From Gordonia sp. OPL2 (GTDB lineage Bacteria; Actinomycetota; Actinomycetes; Mycobacteriales; Mycobacteriaceae), in assembly GCF_003797825.1 (NCBI RefSeq), contig NZ_RKME01000001.1, forward strand, positions 310,001 through 374,000: 64,000 nt of DNA, in the 5' to 3' direction. Below, in pieces: positions 28,030 to 40,038 of the stretch; the first letter of the stretch is position 1, and each line of letters begins with the position of its first letter. A model generated the notes under the pieces. The model did not search any database and had not been told where the DNA came from. It saw only the letters and a list, made by a program, of their open reading frames with translations. The position numbers were made by a program, and so were the translations under genes.

Positions 28030-28338
28030 GTGGCACGCACGCAGCACATCGACCCAGACACCACCACCGGGGTATGGACGGTGGTCACCCGAACGTCGAC
28101 CTACCTGCTGGACTTCGACGAGATGACGTTGCTCCGGGCGCCCGGCGTGGGCGGGACCGAGAGCGAAGAATGGGCGGTGAGCCGTCTGCGCCGGGATTCC
28201 GAGGACATCCCGCTGCTCGGTGTGAAGTCCTGCCGTGTCGGTGAATCGGCGCAGTTCTGGGTCCGCGCCGCCGATGATCCGGATGTGCGGACCTGGCGCA
28301 TCACCACACCCGTGGTGTCGATCGAACGGATCGGCTGA
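28030..28338 (+). CDS. Conserved hypothetical protein
   Basis: A 102-residue soluble protein that I do not recognise. It is strand-rich (GVWTVVTRTSTYLLDFDEMTLLRAPG, then PLLGVKSCRVGESAQFWVR) and ends with TTPVVSIERIG. It has no signal or membrane segment. GTG is the only sensible start, 43 bases after mshC, so it may be in the same transcript. Its codon use resembles its neighbours, which supports a real gene. Confidence 0.7.
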   Translation: MARTQHIDPDTTTGVWTVVTRTSTYLLDFDEMTLLRAPGVGGTESEEWAVSRLRRDSEDIPLLGVKSCRVGESAQFWVRAADDPDVRTWRITTPVVSIERIG

Positions 28339-28402
28339 ACGTTCGGCGGGGATAGGCGGTCCGACAGCCCGGCCGTCGAACCCGAAGTCGTGCCGGGCGT
28401 GC

Positions 28403-29302
28403 TCAGCTCCCGAACGACCCCGGCCCCCGGCCGGCATCGCCGGGACCGCGACGCTTCAGATAGCGCTCGAACTCGGCTGCCAGAGCGTCGCCGTCGATCT
28501 TCGCCATCACTTCGTCGGCATCGAGCTCGGCGTCGCCACGCTCTTCGAGTCCGCGGACGTACTCCGCGATCTCCTCGTCGTCCTCGGTCATCTCGGTGAC
28601 CGCCCGCTCCCATTCCTCGGCCTGCTCCGGCAGGGTTCCGAGCGGTACCTCGATGTCGAGGACCTCCTCGACCCGGTTGAGCAGCGCGACGGTGGCTTTC
28701 GGGTTCGGCGGTGTCGACACGTAGTGCGGGACCGCCGCCCAGAACGACACGGCGGGCAGACCGGCCTGCACGAACAGATCCTGCAGGACACCGGTGATCC
28801 CCGTGGGACCCTCGTAGCGGCTCTCCGCGAGGTTGAACTGCGCGGCGGACTCACTGCTGTACGCGGTGCCCGTCACCGGGACCGGCCGCGTGTGCGGGGT
28901 GTCGGCGAGCAGCGCACCGAGCATCACGGTCGTCTCGACGTCCAGGTCGCGCGCGAGGTCGACGATCTCCGCGCAGAAGCCACGCCAACGCATGTTCGGC
29001 TCGATGCCGCGGACGAGTACGATGTCACGGTCCGCACCCTGGGGGGTGCAATACGAGATGGATGTGGTCGGCCAGTCGATCCGGCGGGTCACTCCGTCGA
29101 TCTGCTTCACGATGGGTCGGTTGACCTGGAAGTCGTAGTAGTCGTCGGAATCGATGTCGGCCAGTGGCACGGCGTCCCAGGTGAGTGCCAGATGCTCCAC
29201 GGCACTGCTCGCCGCGTCCCCGGCGTCGTTCCACCCCTCGAATGCGGCCAACAGAACAGGCCTGCGCAGCTGGGGAAGGTTCGACCTCTGCTCAGCGTTC
29301 AC
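28403..29302 (-). CDS. PAC2 family protein (proteasome-assembly-chaperone-like)
   Basis: A 299-residue member of the PAC2 (DUF75) family. Signature segments are LLAAFEGWNDAGDAASSAVEHL near the N-terminus, ISYCTPQGADRDIVLVRGIEPNMRW, and GLPAVSFWAAVPHYVSTPPNPKAT. An acidic C-terminal tail follows, with EMTEDDEEIAEYVRGLEERGD. Eukaryotic relatives help assemble proteasomes; the bacterial role is not established. It is divergent from metH by 51 bases. Its genome also encodes a proteasome about 20 kb away, but a functional link is only a speculation. Confidence 0.9.
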   Translation of the reverse strand: MNAEQRSNLPQLRRPVLLAAFEGWNDAGDAASSAVEHLALTWDAVPLADIDSDDYYDFQVNRPIVKQIDGVTRRIDWPTTSISYCTPQGADRDIVLVRGIEPNMRWRGFCAEIVDLARDLDVETTVMLGALLADTPHTRPVPVTGTAYSSESAAQFNLAESRYEGPTGITGVLQDLFVQAGLPAVSFWAAVPHYVSTPPNPKATVALLNRVEEVLDIEVPLGTLPEQAEEWERAVTEMTEDDEEIAEYVRGLEERGDAELDADEVMAKIDGDALAAEFERYLKRRGPGDAGRGPGSFGS

Positions 29303-29353
29303 TGAACCAGCCTACGACCGAACCCCGAGAGAGGGCGAACTACGCTGTCATCC

Positions 29354-32995
<3,642 letters not shown>

Positions 32996-33057
32996 CACAC
33001 GCACGGTCGATGTCGGATGCCCGATGGATCGAAGCGCCGATCACACTGGCCGAATTT

Positions 33058-33094
33058 CAGTTGTAGTCATACAATGGTTGTATGACTACAACTG
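33058..33094. promoter_or_regulatory. 37-bp perfect inverted repeat over the MarR start codon
   Basis: Two perfect 17-base arms, cagttgtagtcatacaa and ttgtatgactacaactg, flank the centre tgg. The ATG of the marR gene (33082) lies inside the right arm. A bound repressor would cover both promoter output and translation start, so this is the likely autoregulatory operator of the MarR-efflux operon. Confidence 0.85.
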
Positions 33095-33537
33095 ACTCGT
33101 CGGGATCCTCGACCCGGATCCCGACGGCGACCGAGCTGTGGTTCGCGATGAACAGCCTGGTCCGTGACCACGCCGCCGAATCGCGTGCTCGGATCGACGA
33201 CCGCATCGACATGCCGTTCAGTCGGTTCCGTGCCCTCCGCAGAATCGCGGTGCGCGACATGACCCAGAGCGACCTGGCTCGACGACTCGGCATCGACGCG
33301 CCGGCGACCAGTGTCATCGTGAACGACCTCGTCGAGCGAGGACTGGTCACGCGGGTGGAGCACCCCAGCGACCGTCGCTTCAAGGTCGTCACCATCACCG
33401 AGCAAGGTCGTGAAGTCGTGGAATCGGTGGTGGCCGATCAGAGTGCGGCTCCAGACATGTTCGCGGCGCTCGACGACGAGCGTCGTCGTCAGCTCGGTGT
33501 CCTGCTCGACACACTGCGTGAGGCGGCCGAATCATGA
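33082..33537 (+). CDS. MarR family transcriptional regulator
   Basis: A 151-residue winged-helix repressor. The recognition part is SDLARRLGIDAPATSVIVNDLVERGLV, followed by the wing RVEHPSDRRFKVVTITEQG. The ATG lies inside the 37-bp inverted repeat, leaving little or no leader, so the mRNA is probably leaderless. The stop shares ATGA with the efflux pump gene. Divergence in sequence specificity prevents naming the ligand, but MarR plus pump usually means ligand-induced drug efflux. Confidence 0.93.
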   Translation: MTTTDSSGSSTRIPTATELWFAMNSLVRDHAAESRARIDDRIDMPFSRFRALRRIAVRDMTQSDLARRLGIDAPATSVIVNDLVERGLVTRVEHPSDRRFKVVTITEQGREVVESVVADQSAAPDMFAALDDERRRQLGVLLDTLREAAES

Positions 33538-34997
33538 ACACACCCACGATGTCCGCACCCGCCGGCGACCTCTCACAGTTGGGGTCGCGACGGCGCCTCG
33601 CGATCCTCGCCACCTGCTGCCTGAGCCTGTTCATCGTCGGCATCGACACCTCCGGGGTCAATGTCGCATTACCCGCCATCGGCTCGGAACTGGGCGCGTC
33701 GGCGTCGCAACTCCAATGGGTCATCGACGCCTACACTCTCGTGCTCGCGAGTCTGCTCATGCTCGGCGGATCGTTGGGGGACCGGCTCGGTCGTAAACGG
33801 GTGTTCCAGGTGGGTCTCACGGTCTTCGGACTCGGGTCGATCCTGTGCTCGCTGTCGGTGTCGCCGGAGATGCTGATCGGCGCACGGATGCTGCAGGCCG
33901 TCGGCGGGGCGATGATGAACCCGGTGGCGATGTCGATCATCACCAATGTCTTCACCGAGCCGCGCGAGCGGGCGCGCGCAATCGGCATGTGGGGCACCGC
34001 GATCGGTGTGAGCATGGCCCTGGGTCCGCTCGTCGGCGGCGCGCTCGTCGACGGCATCGGATGGCAGGCGATCTTCTGGCTCAACGTTCCTGTGTGCCTG
34101 GCCGCGTGCATCCTGACCGCGATCCTGGTGCCGGAGTCGCGCGCACCGCGTGCACGTCGACCCGATCCGGCCGGCCAGCTGCTGATCCTGGTCTTCCTCG
34201 CCACGCTCACCTTCGGCATCATCGAGGGACGCGGTCTCGGGTGGGATTCGGCACCGGTCGTCAGCGCGTTCCATGCGGCTGCGGTGTCGCTGGTCGCGTT
34301 CCTCGTCGTCGAATCACGCAGGCGCGAACCACTGTTGGATCTGCGCTTCTTCCGCAGCGTGCCCTTCAGCAGCTCGGTCGCCGGTGCCGTTCTCGCGTTC
34401 AGCGCGATGGGCGGATTCCTGTTCCTCAACACCCTGTACCTGCAGCAGGCACGCGGTCTGAGCCCCCTGGAGGCGGGGCTGATGACCTTGCCGATGGCCG
34501 TTGCCAACGCGGTCTTCTCGCCGTTGTCTGGCCGACTCGTCGGCGACCGCGGAGCCCGGCTCCCCATGGTGGGGGCGGGCGCGATGGTGCTGGCCAGCGG
34601 TCTGATGCTGACCCAGGCCGGCCACGACACCAGCATGTGGTACCTCGGGGTGGCCTATCTGGCCCTGGGCATCGGAATGGGTCTGGTGAATGCACCGATC
34701 ACCAACGCGGCCGTGTCGGGGATGCCCCGGGCGCAGGCCGGGGTCGCATCGGCCATCGCCTCCACCAGCCGACAGGTCGGGATCTCCCTCGGTGTCGCGG
34801 TGTTCGGCGCCGTCGCCTTCGCGGGGATCGACGGCCCGGTGGCCGACGGCCTCGCCTCGGCGGCTCACCCCGCGTGGGTGCTGATGGCGGGCTGCGGGCT
34901 CGGATTGATCGGCGTGGGCGTCATCTCGACCGGTCGGTGGGCGCTGGCCACCGCGGAGCGCACCCGGGAGCGGATCGCCGCGGACGCATCGGCGTGA
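33534..34997 (+). CDS. MFS drug transporter, DHA2 family (EmrB/QacA-like)
   Basis: A 487-residue proton-coupled exporter with 14 predicted membrane segments. The family aspartate is in TM1 (FIVGIDTSGVNVALP), motif A is GDRLGRKR and motif C-like is GTAIGVSMALGPLVGGALVDGIGW in TM5. It is translated together with MarR through a 4-base overlap. It is the only gene obviously controlled by the inverted-repeat operator. The substrate is unknown; it lies 19 kb from the siderophore genes, so a role in siderophore export is not supported. Confidence 0.93.
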   Translation: MNTPTMSAPAGDLSQLGSRRRLAILATCCLSLFIVGIDTSGVNVALPAIGSELGASASQLQWVIDAYTLVLASLLMLGGSLGDRLGRKRVFQVGLTVFGLGSILCSLSVSPEMLIGARMLQAVGGAMMNPVAMSIITNVFTEPRERARAIGMWGTAIGVSMALGPLVGGALVDGIGWQAIFWLNVPVCLAACILTAILVPESRAPRARRPDPAGQLLILVFLATLTFGIIEGRGLGWDSAPVVSAFHAAAVSLVAFLVVESRRREPLLDLRFFRSVPFSSSVAGAVLAFSAMGGFLFLNTLYLQQARGLSPLEAGLMTLPMAVANAVFSPLSGRLVGDRGARLPMVGAGAMVLASGLMLTQAGHDTSMWYLGVAYLALGIGMGLVNAPITNAAVSGMPRAQAGVASAIASTSRQVGISLGVAVFGAVAFAGIDGPVADGLASAAHPAWVLMAGCGLGLIGVGVISTGRWALATAERTRERIAADASA

Positions 34998-35050
34998 ACC
35001 TCCCAGGTGTCTGACACCGGCAGCACAGGTCCGCCGCCGACAGTGGGCTG

Positions 35051-36496
35051 ATGACCTCGGCCACCTCCACCCGTGATCCCGCACCCACTGTCGCGCCCGT
35101 CGTCGCCAGACCCCGTCAGTCCACACCTCGTTGGCTCCGGTGGGCGGTGCTCGGCGGGATCGTCGTCGTCGCACTCGGTGTCCGCTGGTGGTTCCTCGAC
35201 GTCGAGACCCTCGATTACCGGGCTTTCCTGAGCCGCTGGTACAGCACGCTCGACGATCAGGGATTCGGCGCCTTCCGAGAGCGGTTCGCCGACTACAACT
35301 ACCCGTACCTCTATCTCCTCTGGCTGCTCACCGTCGCCAAGATCCCGGCCCTGGTCGGCATCAAGGCGGTCTCGATCGCCTTCGATCTTGTACTCGGGTT
35401 CTTCGCATACCGGATCGTGGCGCTGCGCACGGACCGGTTCTGGGTGCGTGCCTCGGCGCTCGGGGCCGTGCTGCTCCTGCCGTCGGTGATCGCGAACAGC
35501 TCGTACTGGGGTCAGGCCGACTCCATCTACACGGCGTGTGCCGTCGGCGGGGTGTACTTCCTGTTGCGCGCACAGCGCGACGCGTGGCGCCGGAACTCGG
35601 TGTGGGCGTGCGTCCTGTTCGGCCTTGCGATCTCGTTCAAGTTGCAGGCCGTGTTCGTGCTGCCCGTACTCGCGTGGATGCTCCTTCGCAGGCGCCTGCC
35701 GTGGTACGCGTTGCTCGCCGTACCGGCCGTGTACCTCGCCCTCGACCTCCCGGCCGTTGTCGCGGGAGCGTCCTGGCAGACTGCGCTGTCGGTCTACCTC
35801 GATCAGACAGACAGCTATCAGCAGCTCACCCTCGGCGCCGCCAACCTCTATCAGCTGATCCCGATCGACGGCGACGCGACGTGGCTGGCCCATCTCGGGA
35901 TCGCCTCTGCCGCAGCGGTGATCGCGGTGTTCCTGGCCTGGTCGGTGTGGCGGAGACCGGCGGTGACCCCGACGTCGATCCTCGTCGTGGCCACGGCATC
36001 GTCGGTGATCGTGCCGTTCCTCCTCCCCGCGATGCACGACCGATATTTCTATGTGGCCGAGGTCCTGACGGTGATCACCGCCTTCTACCTGCCGCTGCGC
36101 TTCGTGATCATCCCGATCCTCGTGCAGGCCGCCGCGATCGGCGTCTATCACTCGTCGCTCACCGGGGATCAGGGCCAGGCGATGGGTGGCCCGGGCGGCG
36201 GGACCGGCCCCGGTGCCGGCCGAGGAATGCCTCAGGCACCGGGGGCCGGAGCCGATCGAGCCGGTGGTGGACAGCCCGGGCTCGGCGGGTCGGCCGGCGG
36301 AGGACGGCTTCCCGGCGGGAGCGGCGGCCACGGTGGAAGCGGCGGCGGGTACTCGTCGGGCCGGGGCGACGGCGAACTGGCGATCTACGCGTCGATGATG
36401 GGGCTGGCGGCGCTCGGCGTGGTGTACGCCGTGGTCGACACGTTCCGTCGAACCGGGTCACGGGTGGCCTCTCGAGTGGGGCCGACCGGGTCCTGA
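35051..36496 (+). CDS. GT-C type membrane glycosyltransferase with glycine-rich loop
   Basis: A 481-residue polytopic protein resembling polyprenol-phosphate-sugar-dependent mannosyltransferases. An aspartate-containing first loop (DVETLDYRAFLSRWYSTL) follows the first membrane helix, and SSYWGQADSIYTA is the family-like second loop. About ten hydrophobic helices follow. Between the last two lies an unusual ~80-residue segment of Gly/Gln/Ser repeats (GGPGGGTGPGAGRGMPQAPG onward). Donor and acceptor are unknown; envelope mannosylation is the general inference. Its 3' end overlaps the opposite-strand hydrolase gene by 112 bases. Confidence 0.8.
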   Translation: MTSATSTRDPAPTVAPVVARPRQSTPRWLRWAVLGGIVVVALGVRWWFLDVETLDYRAFLSRWYSTLDDQGFGAFRERFADYNYPYLYLLWLLTVAKIPALVGIKAVSIAFDLVLGFFAYRIVALRTDRFWVRASALGAVLLLPSVIANSSYWGQADSIYTACAVGGVYFLLRAQRDAWRRNSVWACVLFGLAISFKLQAVFVLPVLAWMLLRRRLPWYALLAVPAVYLALDLPAVVAGASWQTALSVYLDQTDSYQQLTLGAANLYQLIPIDGDATWLAHLGIASAAAVIAVFLAWSVWRRPAVTPTSILVVATASSVIVPFLLPAMHDRYFYVAEVLTVITAFYLPLRFVIIPILVQAAAIGVYHSSLTGDQGQAMGGPGGGTGPGAGRGMPQAPGAGADRAGGGQPGLGGSAGGGRLPGGSGGHGGSGGGYSSGRGDGELAIYASMMGLAALGVVYAVVDTFRRTGSRVASRVGPTGS

Positions 36497-37251
36497 GCCT
36501 CCGCCCACCACCGCACGATGCGCTCGACGACGGGCGCGGGCGACCGGACCCACTGCACATGTCCGGTCGAGGCGCCCGGGGGGCATTCCTCGATGGTGTA
36601 CGTCCAGGTCGACAGGACATCTCGCTCGACGCAGCGCTCGAAATGATCGGCCGCGGCGGGCGTCACCAGGCGGTCGCCTTCCAGCCGGACTGCCAGTGTG
36701 GGAATGCGCAGCGGCGGGCCGTCGTCGAACGGCGTCACCCCGGTCCGGACCATGCGCGCCCACTCGCGCATCAGGGTCCGTGGTGCCGGTGCGCCGAATC
36801 CGGGTGCCGGCCAGTACCCGGCGACAGCCGTGACGACGGGGACGGCGGTACCGGTGGCGTGCTCGATGAGCCCGCCGCGCGAATAGTGGCGGTACCACGG
36901 CACCGATGCGGCGACCGTGACCACTGCGTCGGGCGCCGACCCGTCAGTGCGTCGTCCGATCATCGCGCACAGGTGTGCGCCGAGGCTGTGACCGAGGACG
37001 AGCACCGGATGTCCCGGGCGTTGCGCGCGGGCGCGGGTGACCGCGGCGGCGAGATCGTCGGCCTCGTCGGCGTACGACCAGTCGTGTCCGCGCGACGGCC
37101 GTCGCGCGCCGTCGCCGACGCCGCGCCGGGGGACCGTCTCGACCCACCCGGCGAATTCGGTCAGGCATTCCGCCAGGGGGCGGTAGTACCTGCTCGGCAC
37201 CGCCATCGCCGGCGAGATCAGAACGGTCGGGGGCGTGCGTGAGGTCGTCAT
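36385..37251 (-). CDS. Alpha/beta hydrolase family protein
   Basis: A 288-residue hydrolase. The nucleophile elbow is GHSLGAH near residue 88, preceded by the oxyanion strand TVLISPAMAVPSRYYRPLAE. A later VRLEGDRLVTPAAADHF carries the likely acid Asp and STGHVQWVRSPAPV the catalytic His. Its substrate is unknown. The last 112 bases overlap the membrane glycosyltransferase gene on the other strand, although the catalytic core lies before the overlap. It diverges from the MmyB-type regulator, which probably controls it. Confidence 0.87.
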   Translation of the reverse strand: MTTSRTPPTVLISPAMAVPSRYYRPLAECLTEFAGWVETVPRRGVGDGARRPSRGHDWSYADEADDLAAAVTRARAQRPGHPVLVLGHSLGAHLCAMIGRRTDGSAPDAVVTVAASVPWYRHYSRGGLIEHATGTAVPVVTAVAGYWPAPGFGAPAPRTLMREWARMVRTGVTPFDDGPPLRIPTLAVRLEGDRLVTPAAADHFERCVERDVLSTWTYTIEECPPGASTGHVQWVRSPAPVVERIVRWWAEAQDPVGPTREATRDPVRRNVSTTAYTTPSAASPIIDA

Positions 37252-37306
37252 GTCCGCAGCATGCGCGCGCCATCACGGCGAATCCACTACCTGCGAGGTA
37301 ATCGAT

Positions 37307-37318
37307 ATCGGTACCGAT
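37307..37318. promoter_or_regulatory. Candidate operator between hydrolase and MmyB-type regulator
   Basis: A perfect 12-base palindrome, atcggtaccgat, embedded in atcgat/gatatc-rich sequence lies 11 bases before the regulator start and 56 bases before the hydrolase start. Its placement suits a shared operator; binding is unproved. Confidence 0.5.
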
Positions 37319-37328
37319 CCGATCTACG

Positions 37329-38138
37329 ATGACCGTCATGTCCGTCGGTGTGGGGACCTTGTTGCGGCAGTGGCGATCACATCGCTCCATCAGCCAGCTC
37401 GACCTCGCTTACGACGTCGGTGTGTCACCCCGCCACCTGAGTTTCGTCGAGACCGGCAAGTCCACGCCGAGTCCCGGTCTCCTCGACGCGCTGTCCTCAC
37501 GCCTGGACATCCCCTTGCGCGAACGCAATGCACTGCTACTCGCCGCCGGCCACGCCCCCCGCTACACGGAGGAGTCGATCGACGCGGCGGCCATGTCGCG
37601 CATCCGCGGGTCGGTGCAGCGGGTGCTCGACGCCCACCACCCGTATCCCGGCCTCGCCCTGGACCGCACCTGGAACGTGGTGCTGGCCAACGAATCCGCG
37701 TCCGCGCTCGCGGCGCTGCTGCCCGCGGAGGTGTGCGGGCCACCGTTCAACCTGTTCCGGGCGTCGCTGCACCCGGACGGGTTCGCGCGCATGACCGTGA
37801 ACTTCGACGTCTGGGCCGGCTACCTCCTCGACACGCTGCGACGCCTTGTCCGGGTGACCGGGGACCCACGATTGATCGATCTCGAACGCGAGGTCCGCGA
37901 GTACGAGACCGTGGCCGATCTCGACCGGCGCACCGCGGCAGCGCGGCCCGGCCGACCGACGGAACCCGCGCTCCTCGTGCCGTTCGAACTGCTCCTCGGA
38001 GATCGGCGACTGTCGTTCTTCACGACTCTCACCACCTTCGGCACCCCTCGCGACATCACGCTCGAGGAGATGACCATCGAGCTGTTCTACCCCGCCGACG
38101 AGACGACCGAACGCGCGGTTGCGATGATGCAGGGGTGA
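37329..38138 (+). CDS. XRE-family regulator with MmyB-like ligand domain
   Basis: A 269-residue regulator. Residues about 8-65 form the helix-turn-helix (LLRQWRSHRSISQLDLAYDVGVSPRHLSFVETGKSTPS). The rest matches the MmyB-like sensor domain found in many actinobacterial regulators, with NVVLANESASALAALLP and LLLGDRRLSFFTTLTTFGTPRDITLEEMTIELFYPAD. Relatives typically regulate a divergently placed enzyme gene, here the alpha/beta hydrolase. The GTGA overlap at the 3' end joins it to the HAD phosphatase. A fatty-acid-like ligand has been proposed for this fold, but nothing here identifies it. Confidence 0.88.
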   Translation: MTVMSVGVGTLLRQWRSHRSISQLDLAYDVGVSPRHLSFVETGKSTPSPGLLDALSSRLDIPLRERNALLLAAGHAPRYTEESIDAAAMSRIRGSVQRVLDAHHPYPGLALDRTWNVVLANESASALAALLPAEVCGPPFNLFRASLHPDGFARMTVNFDVWAGYLLDTLRRLVRVTGDPRLIDLEREVREYETVADLDRRTAAARPGRPTEPALLVPFELLLGDRRLSFFTTLTTFGTPRDITLEEMTIELFYPADETTERAVAMMQG

Positions 38139-38842
38139 CCGCACCAGCACCGCACGCTCCCGCCGCCGTCCTCTGGGACATGGACGGCACGTTGCTCGAC
38201 TCCGAACCCATCTGGGACATCGCGATGGCCGACTTCGCGGTTCGTCACGGCATCGTGATGAGTCCCGAACTGCGTGAGTCGACACTGGGGAATTCCCTGC
38301 CCGACGCAATGCGGAAGGTATACGACGCCGCCGATGTGGCGTCGGCCGATCGGGACCGGTCCGGTGACGAGCGCTGGCTGCTCGATCATGTCGCCGAGCT
38401 GTTCGGCGCCGGTCTGCCATGGCGTCCCGGCGCCGCCGACGTCCTCGACCTGGTCGCCGCGGCGGGACTGCCGACCGTGCTCGTGACGAACACGGTCCGC
38501 GAACTGACCGAGGTCGCGCTCGACACCCTCGGGCGACACCGGTTCACGGCGACCATCTGCGGGGACGAGGTCCCGGCGGGCAAGCCCGCGCCCGACCTGT
38601 ATCTGCGGGCAGCCGAGATGGTCGGTGTCCGCCCCGGTGCATGCCTGGCCGTCGAGGACTCGCCGACCGGGACCGTCGCCGCCACGGCCGCCGGATGCCC
38701 GACCCTCGTCGTGCCGTCGGCGGCGCCGGTTCCGCGCGGTAGCCTGCGGAGCTTCCGCGACACGCTGGTCGGTGTGACCATCGACGACCTCACCGATGCA
38801 TGGACCGGGGAGCACCGCGGTCACCTCGACATGCAAAGATGA
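38135..38842 (+). CDS. HAD-superfamily phosphatase
   Basis: A 235-residue HAD hydrolase of the beta-phosphoglucomutase-like group. Motif I is WDMDGTLLDSEPIWD (nucleophile Asp and general acid Asp), motif II is VTNT, motif III is the lysine in PAGKPAPDLY and motif IV is VEDSPTGT. The GTG start overlaps the regulator stop. It ends six bases before hisE; this HAD-hisE-hisG order is common in mycobacterial relatives. Its substrate is a small phosphate ester that cannot be named from sequence. Confidence 0.9.
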   Translation: MTAPAPHAPAAVLWDMDGTLLDSEPIWDIAMADFAVRHGIVMSPELRESTLGNSLPDAMRKVYDAADVASADRDRSGDERWLLDHVAELFGAGLPWRPGAADVLDLVAAAGLPTVLVTNTVRELTEVALDTLGRHRFTATICGDEVPAGKPAPDLYLRAAEMVGVRPGACLAVEDSPTGTVAATAAGCPTLVVPSAAPVPRGSLRSFRDTLVGVTIDDLTDAWTGEHRGHLDMQR

Positions 38843-38848
38843 CAGATC

Positions 38849-39112
38849 GTGAAGACATTCGAGGAGCTGTTCGCCGAACTGGGCGACAAGGCCGCGAACC
38901 GTCCTGCGGGCAGCGGCACGGTCGCTGCTCTCGATTCCGGGATCCACACCCTCGGCAAGAAGATCATCGAGGAGGCCGGCGAGGTCTGGCTGGCCGCCGA
39001 ACACGAGTCCGACGAATCGCTCGGTGAAGAGATCTCCCAGCTCGTCTACTGGCTGCAGGTGATGATGATCAAGCGGGGTCTGTCCCTGGAGGACGTGTAC
39101 CGACATCTGTGA
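38849..39112 (+). CDS. hisE: Phosphoribosyl-ATP pyrophosphatase HisE
   Basis: The second step of histidine synthesis: hydrolysis of PR-ATP to PR-AMP and pyrophosphate. The 87-residue all-helical MazG-like enzyme has the metal-binding acidic motif [18 protein letters not shown] and then [28 protein letters not shown]. The GTG start lies six bases after the HAD gene. It is separate from hisI, as usual in mycobacteria, and directly precedes hisG. Confidence 0.95.
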   Translation: MKTFEELFAELGDKAANRPAGSGTVAALDSGIHTLGKKIIEEAGEVWLAAEHESDESLGEEISQLVYWLQVMMIKRGLSLEDVYRHL

Positions 39113-39165
39113 CCGGCAGTCCCGGACACATCGTCATCCCCGCACGAACTCCTGAAGGACACATC

Positions 39166-40011
39166 ATGCTGCGAGTCGCCGTCCCGAACAAGGGCGCACT
39201 CTCCGAATCCGCGGGCACCATCCTCGCCGAGGCCGGGTACCGCAAACGCACCGACGCCAAGGACCTGACGGTCCTGGACAACGCGAACGACGTCGAGTTC
39301 TTCTTCCTGCGCCCCAAGGACATCGCGATCTATGTCGGCGCCGGCACCCTGGATCTCGGCATCACCGGTCGCGACCTCGCCCTCGACTCCGGCGCCGCGG
39401 TCGACGAGCAGCTGTCGATGGGATTCGGATCGTCGACGTTCCGCTACGCCGCCCCTGCCGACCAGACGTGGTCCGTGGACGGCCTCGCCGGTACCCGCAT
39501 CGCCACGTCGTACCCGAATCTGGTTCGCGCCGACCTCGATCGACGCGGGATCGATGCCACCATCATCCGTCTCGACGGCGCCGTCGAGATCTCGATCCAA
39601 CTCGGCGTCGCCGAGGCGATCGCCGACGTCGTGGGCTCCGGACGGACCCTGCGGGCCCACGGCCTGACCGCGTTCGGCGACTCGCTGTGCGATTCCGAAG
39701 CCGTGCTGATCTCGCAGCAGGGTGTCGAACAGAACAAGGCCGCGCGGCAGTTCATCGCCCGCGTGCAGGGCGTCGTGTTCGGACAGCAGTACGTGATGAT
39801 CGACTACGACTGCCCGCGCACGCTCCTCGACGAGGCCTCGAAACTCACGCCGGGTCTCGAATCGCCGACCGTGGCACCGATGGCGGATCCGGACTGGGTC
39901 GCGGTGCGCGCCATGGTGCCCCGCAAGATCCACCAGAGCCTGATGGACGAGTTGTCGGAGCTGGGCGCCAAGGCGATCCTGGCCACCGACATCCGGTCCT
40001 GCCGCTTCTGA
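39166..40011 (+). CDS. hisG: ATP phosphoribosyltransferase HisG, long form
   Basis: The first, feedback-inhibited step of histidine synthesis. This 281-residue long-form enzyme starts [17 protein letters not shown] and has [20 protein letters not shown] and [11 protein letters not shown] in the catalytic part. The C-terminal ACT-like regulatory domain (about 210-281) ends with [17 protein letters not shown] at 39166 was chosen because GAAGGA precedes it and the family begins there. A GTG at 39109 would add 19 atypical residues overlapping hisE. Confidence 0.95.
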   Translation: MLRVAVPNKGALSESAGTILAEAGYRKRTDAKDLTVLDNANDVEFFFLRPKDIAIYVGAGTLDLGITGRDLALDSGAAVDEQLSMGFGSSTFRYAAPADQTWSVDGLAGTRIATSYPNLVRADLDRRGIDATIIRLDGAVEISIQLGVAEAIADVVGSGRTLRAHGLTAFGDSLCDSEAVLISQQGVEQNKAARQFIARVQGVVFGQQYVMIDYDCPRTLLDEASKLTPGLESPTVAPMADPDWVAVRAMVPRKIHQSLMDELSELGAKAILATDIRSCRF

Positions 40012-40038
40012 CCAGACGTCTCTGGGGCGACGCCGGTC

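Noticed and set aside
33534..34997. MFS pump as the siderophore exporter
   Set aside because: It is 19 kb away, under its own MarR operator, with no iron box.
39109..39165. Upstream GTG start for hisG
   Set aside because: It would add 19 residues not expected in the family; the ATG at 39166 has a ribosome site and the standard [10 protein letters not shown] start.
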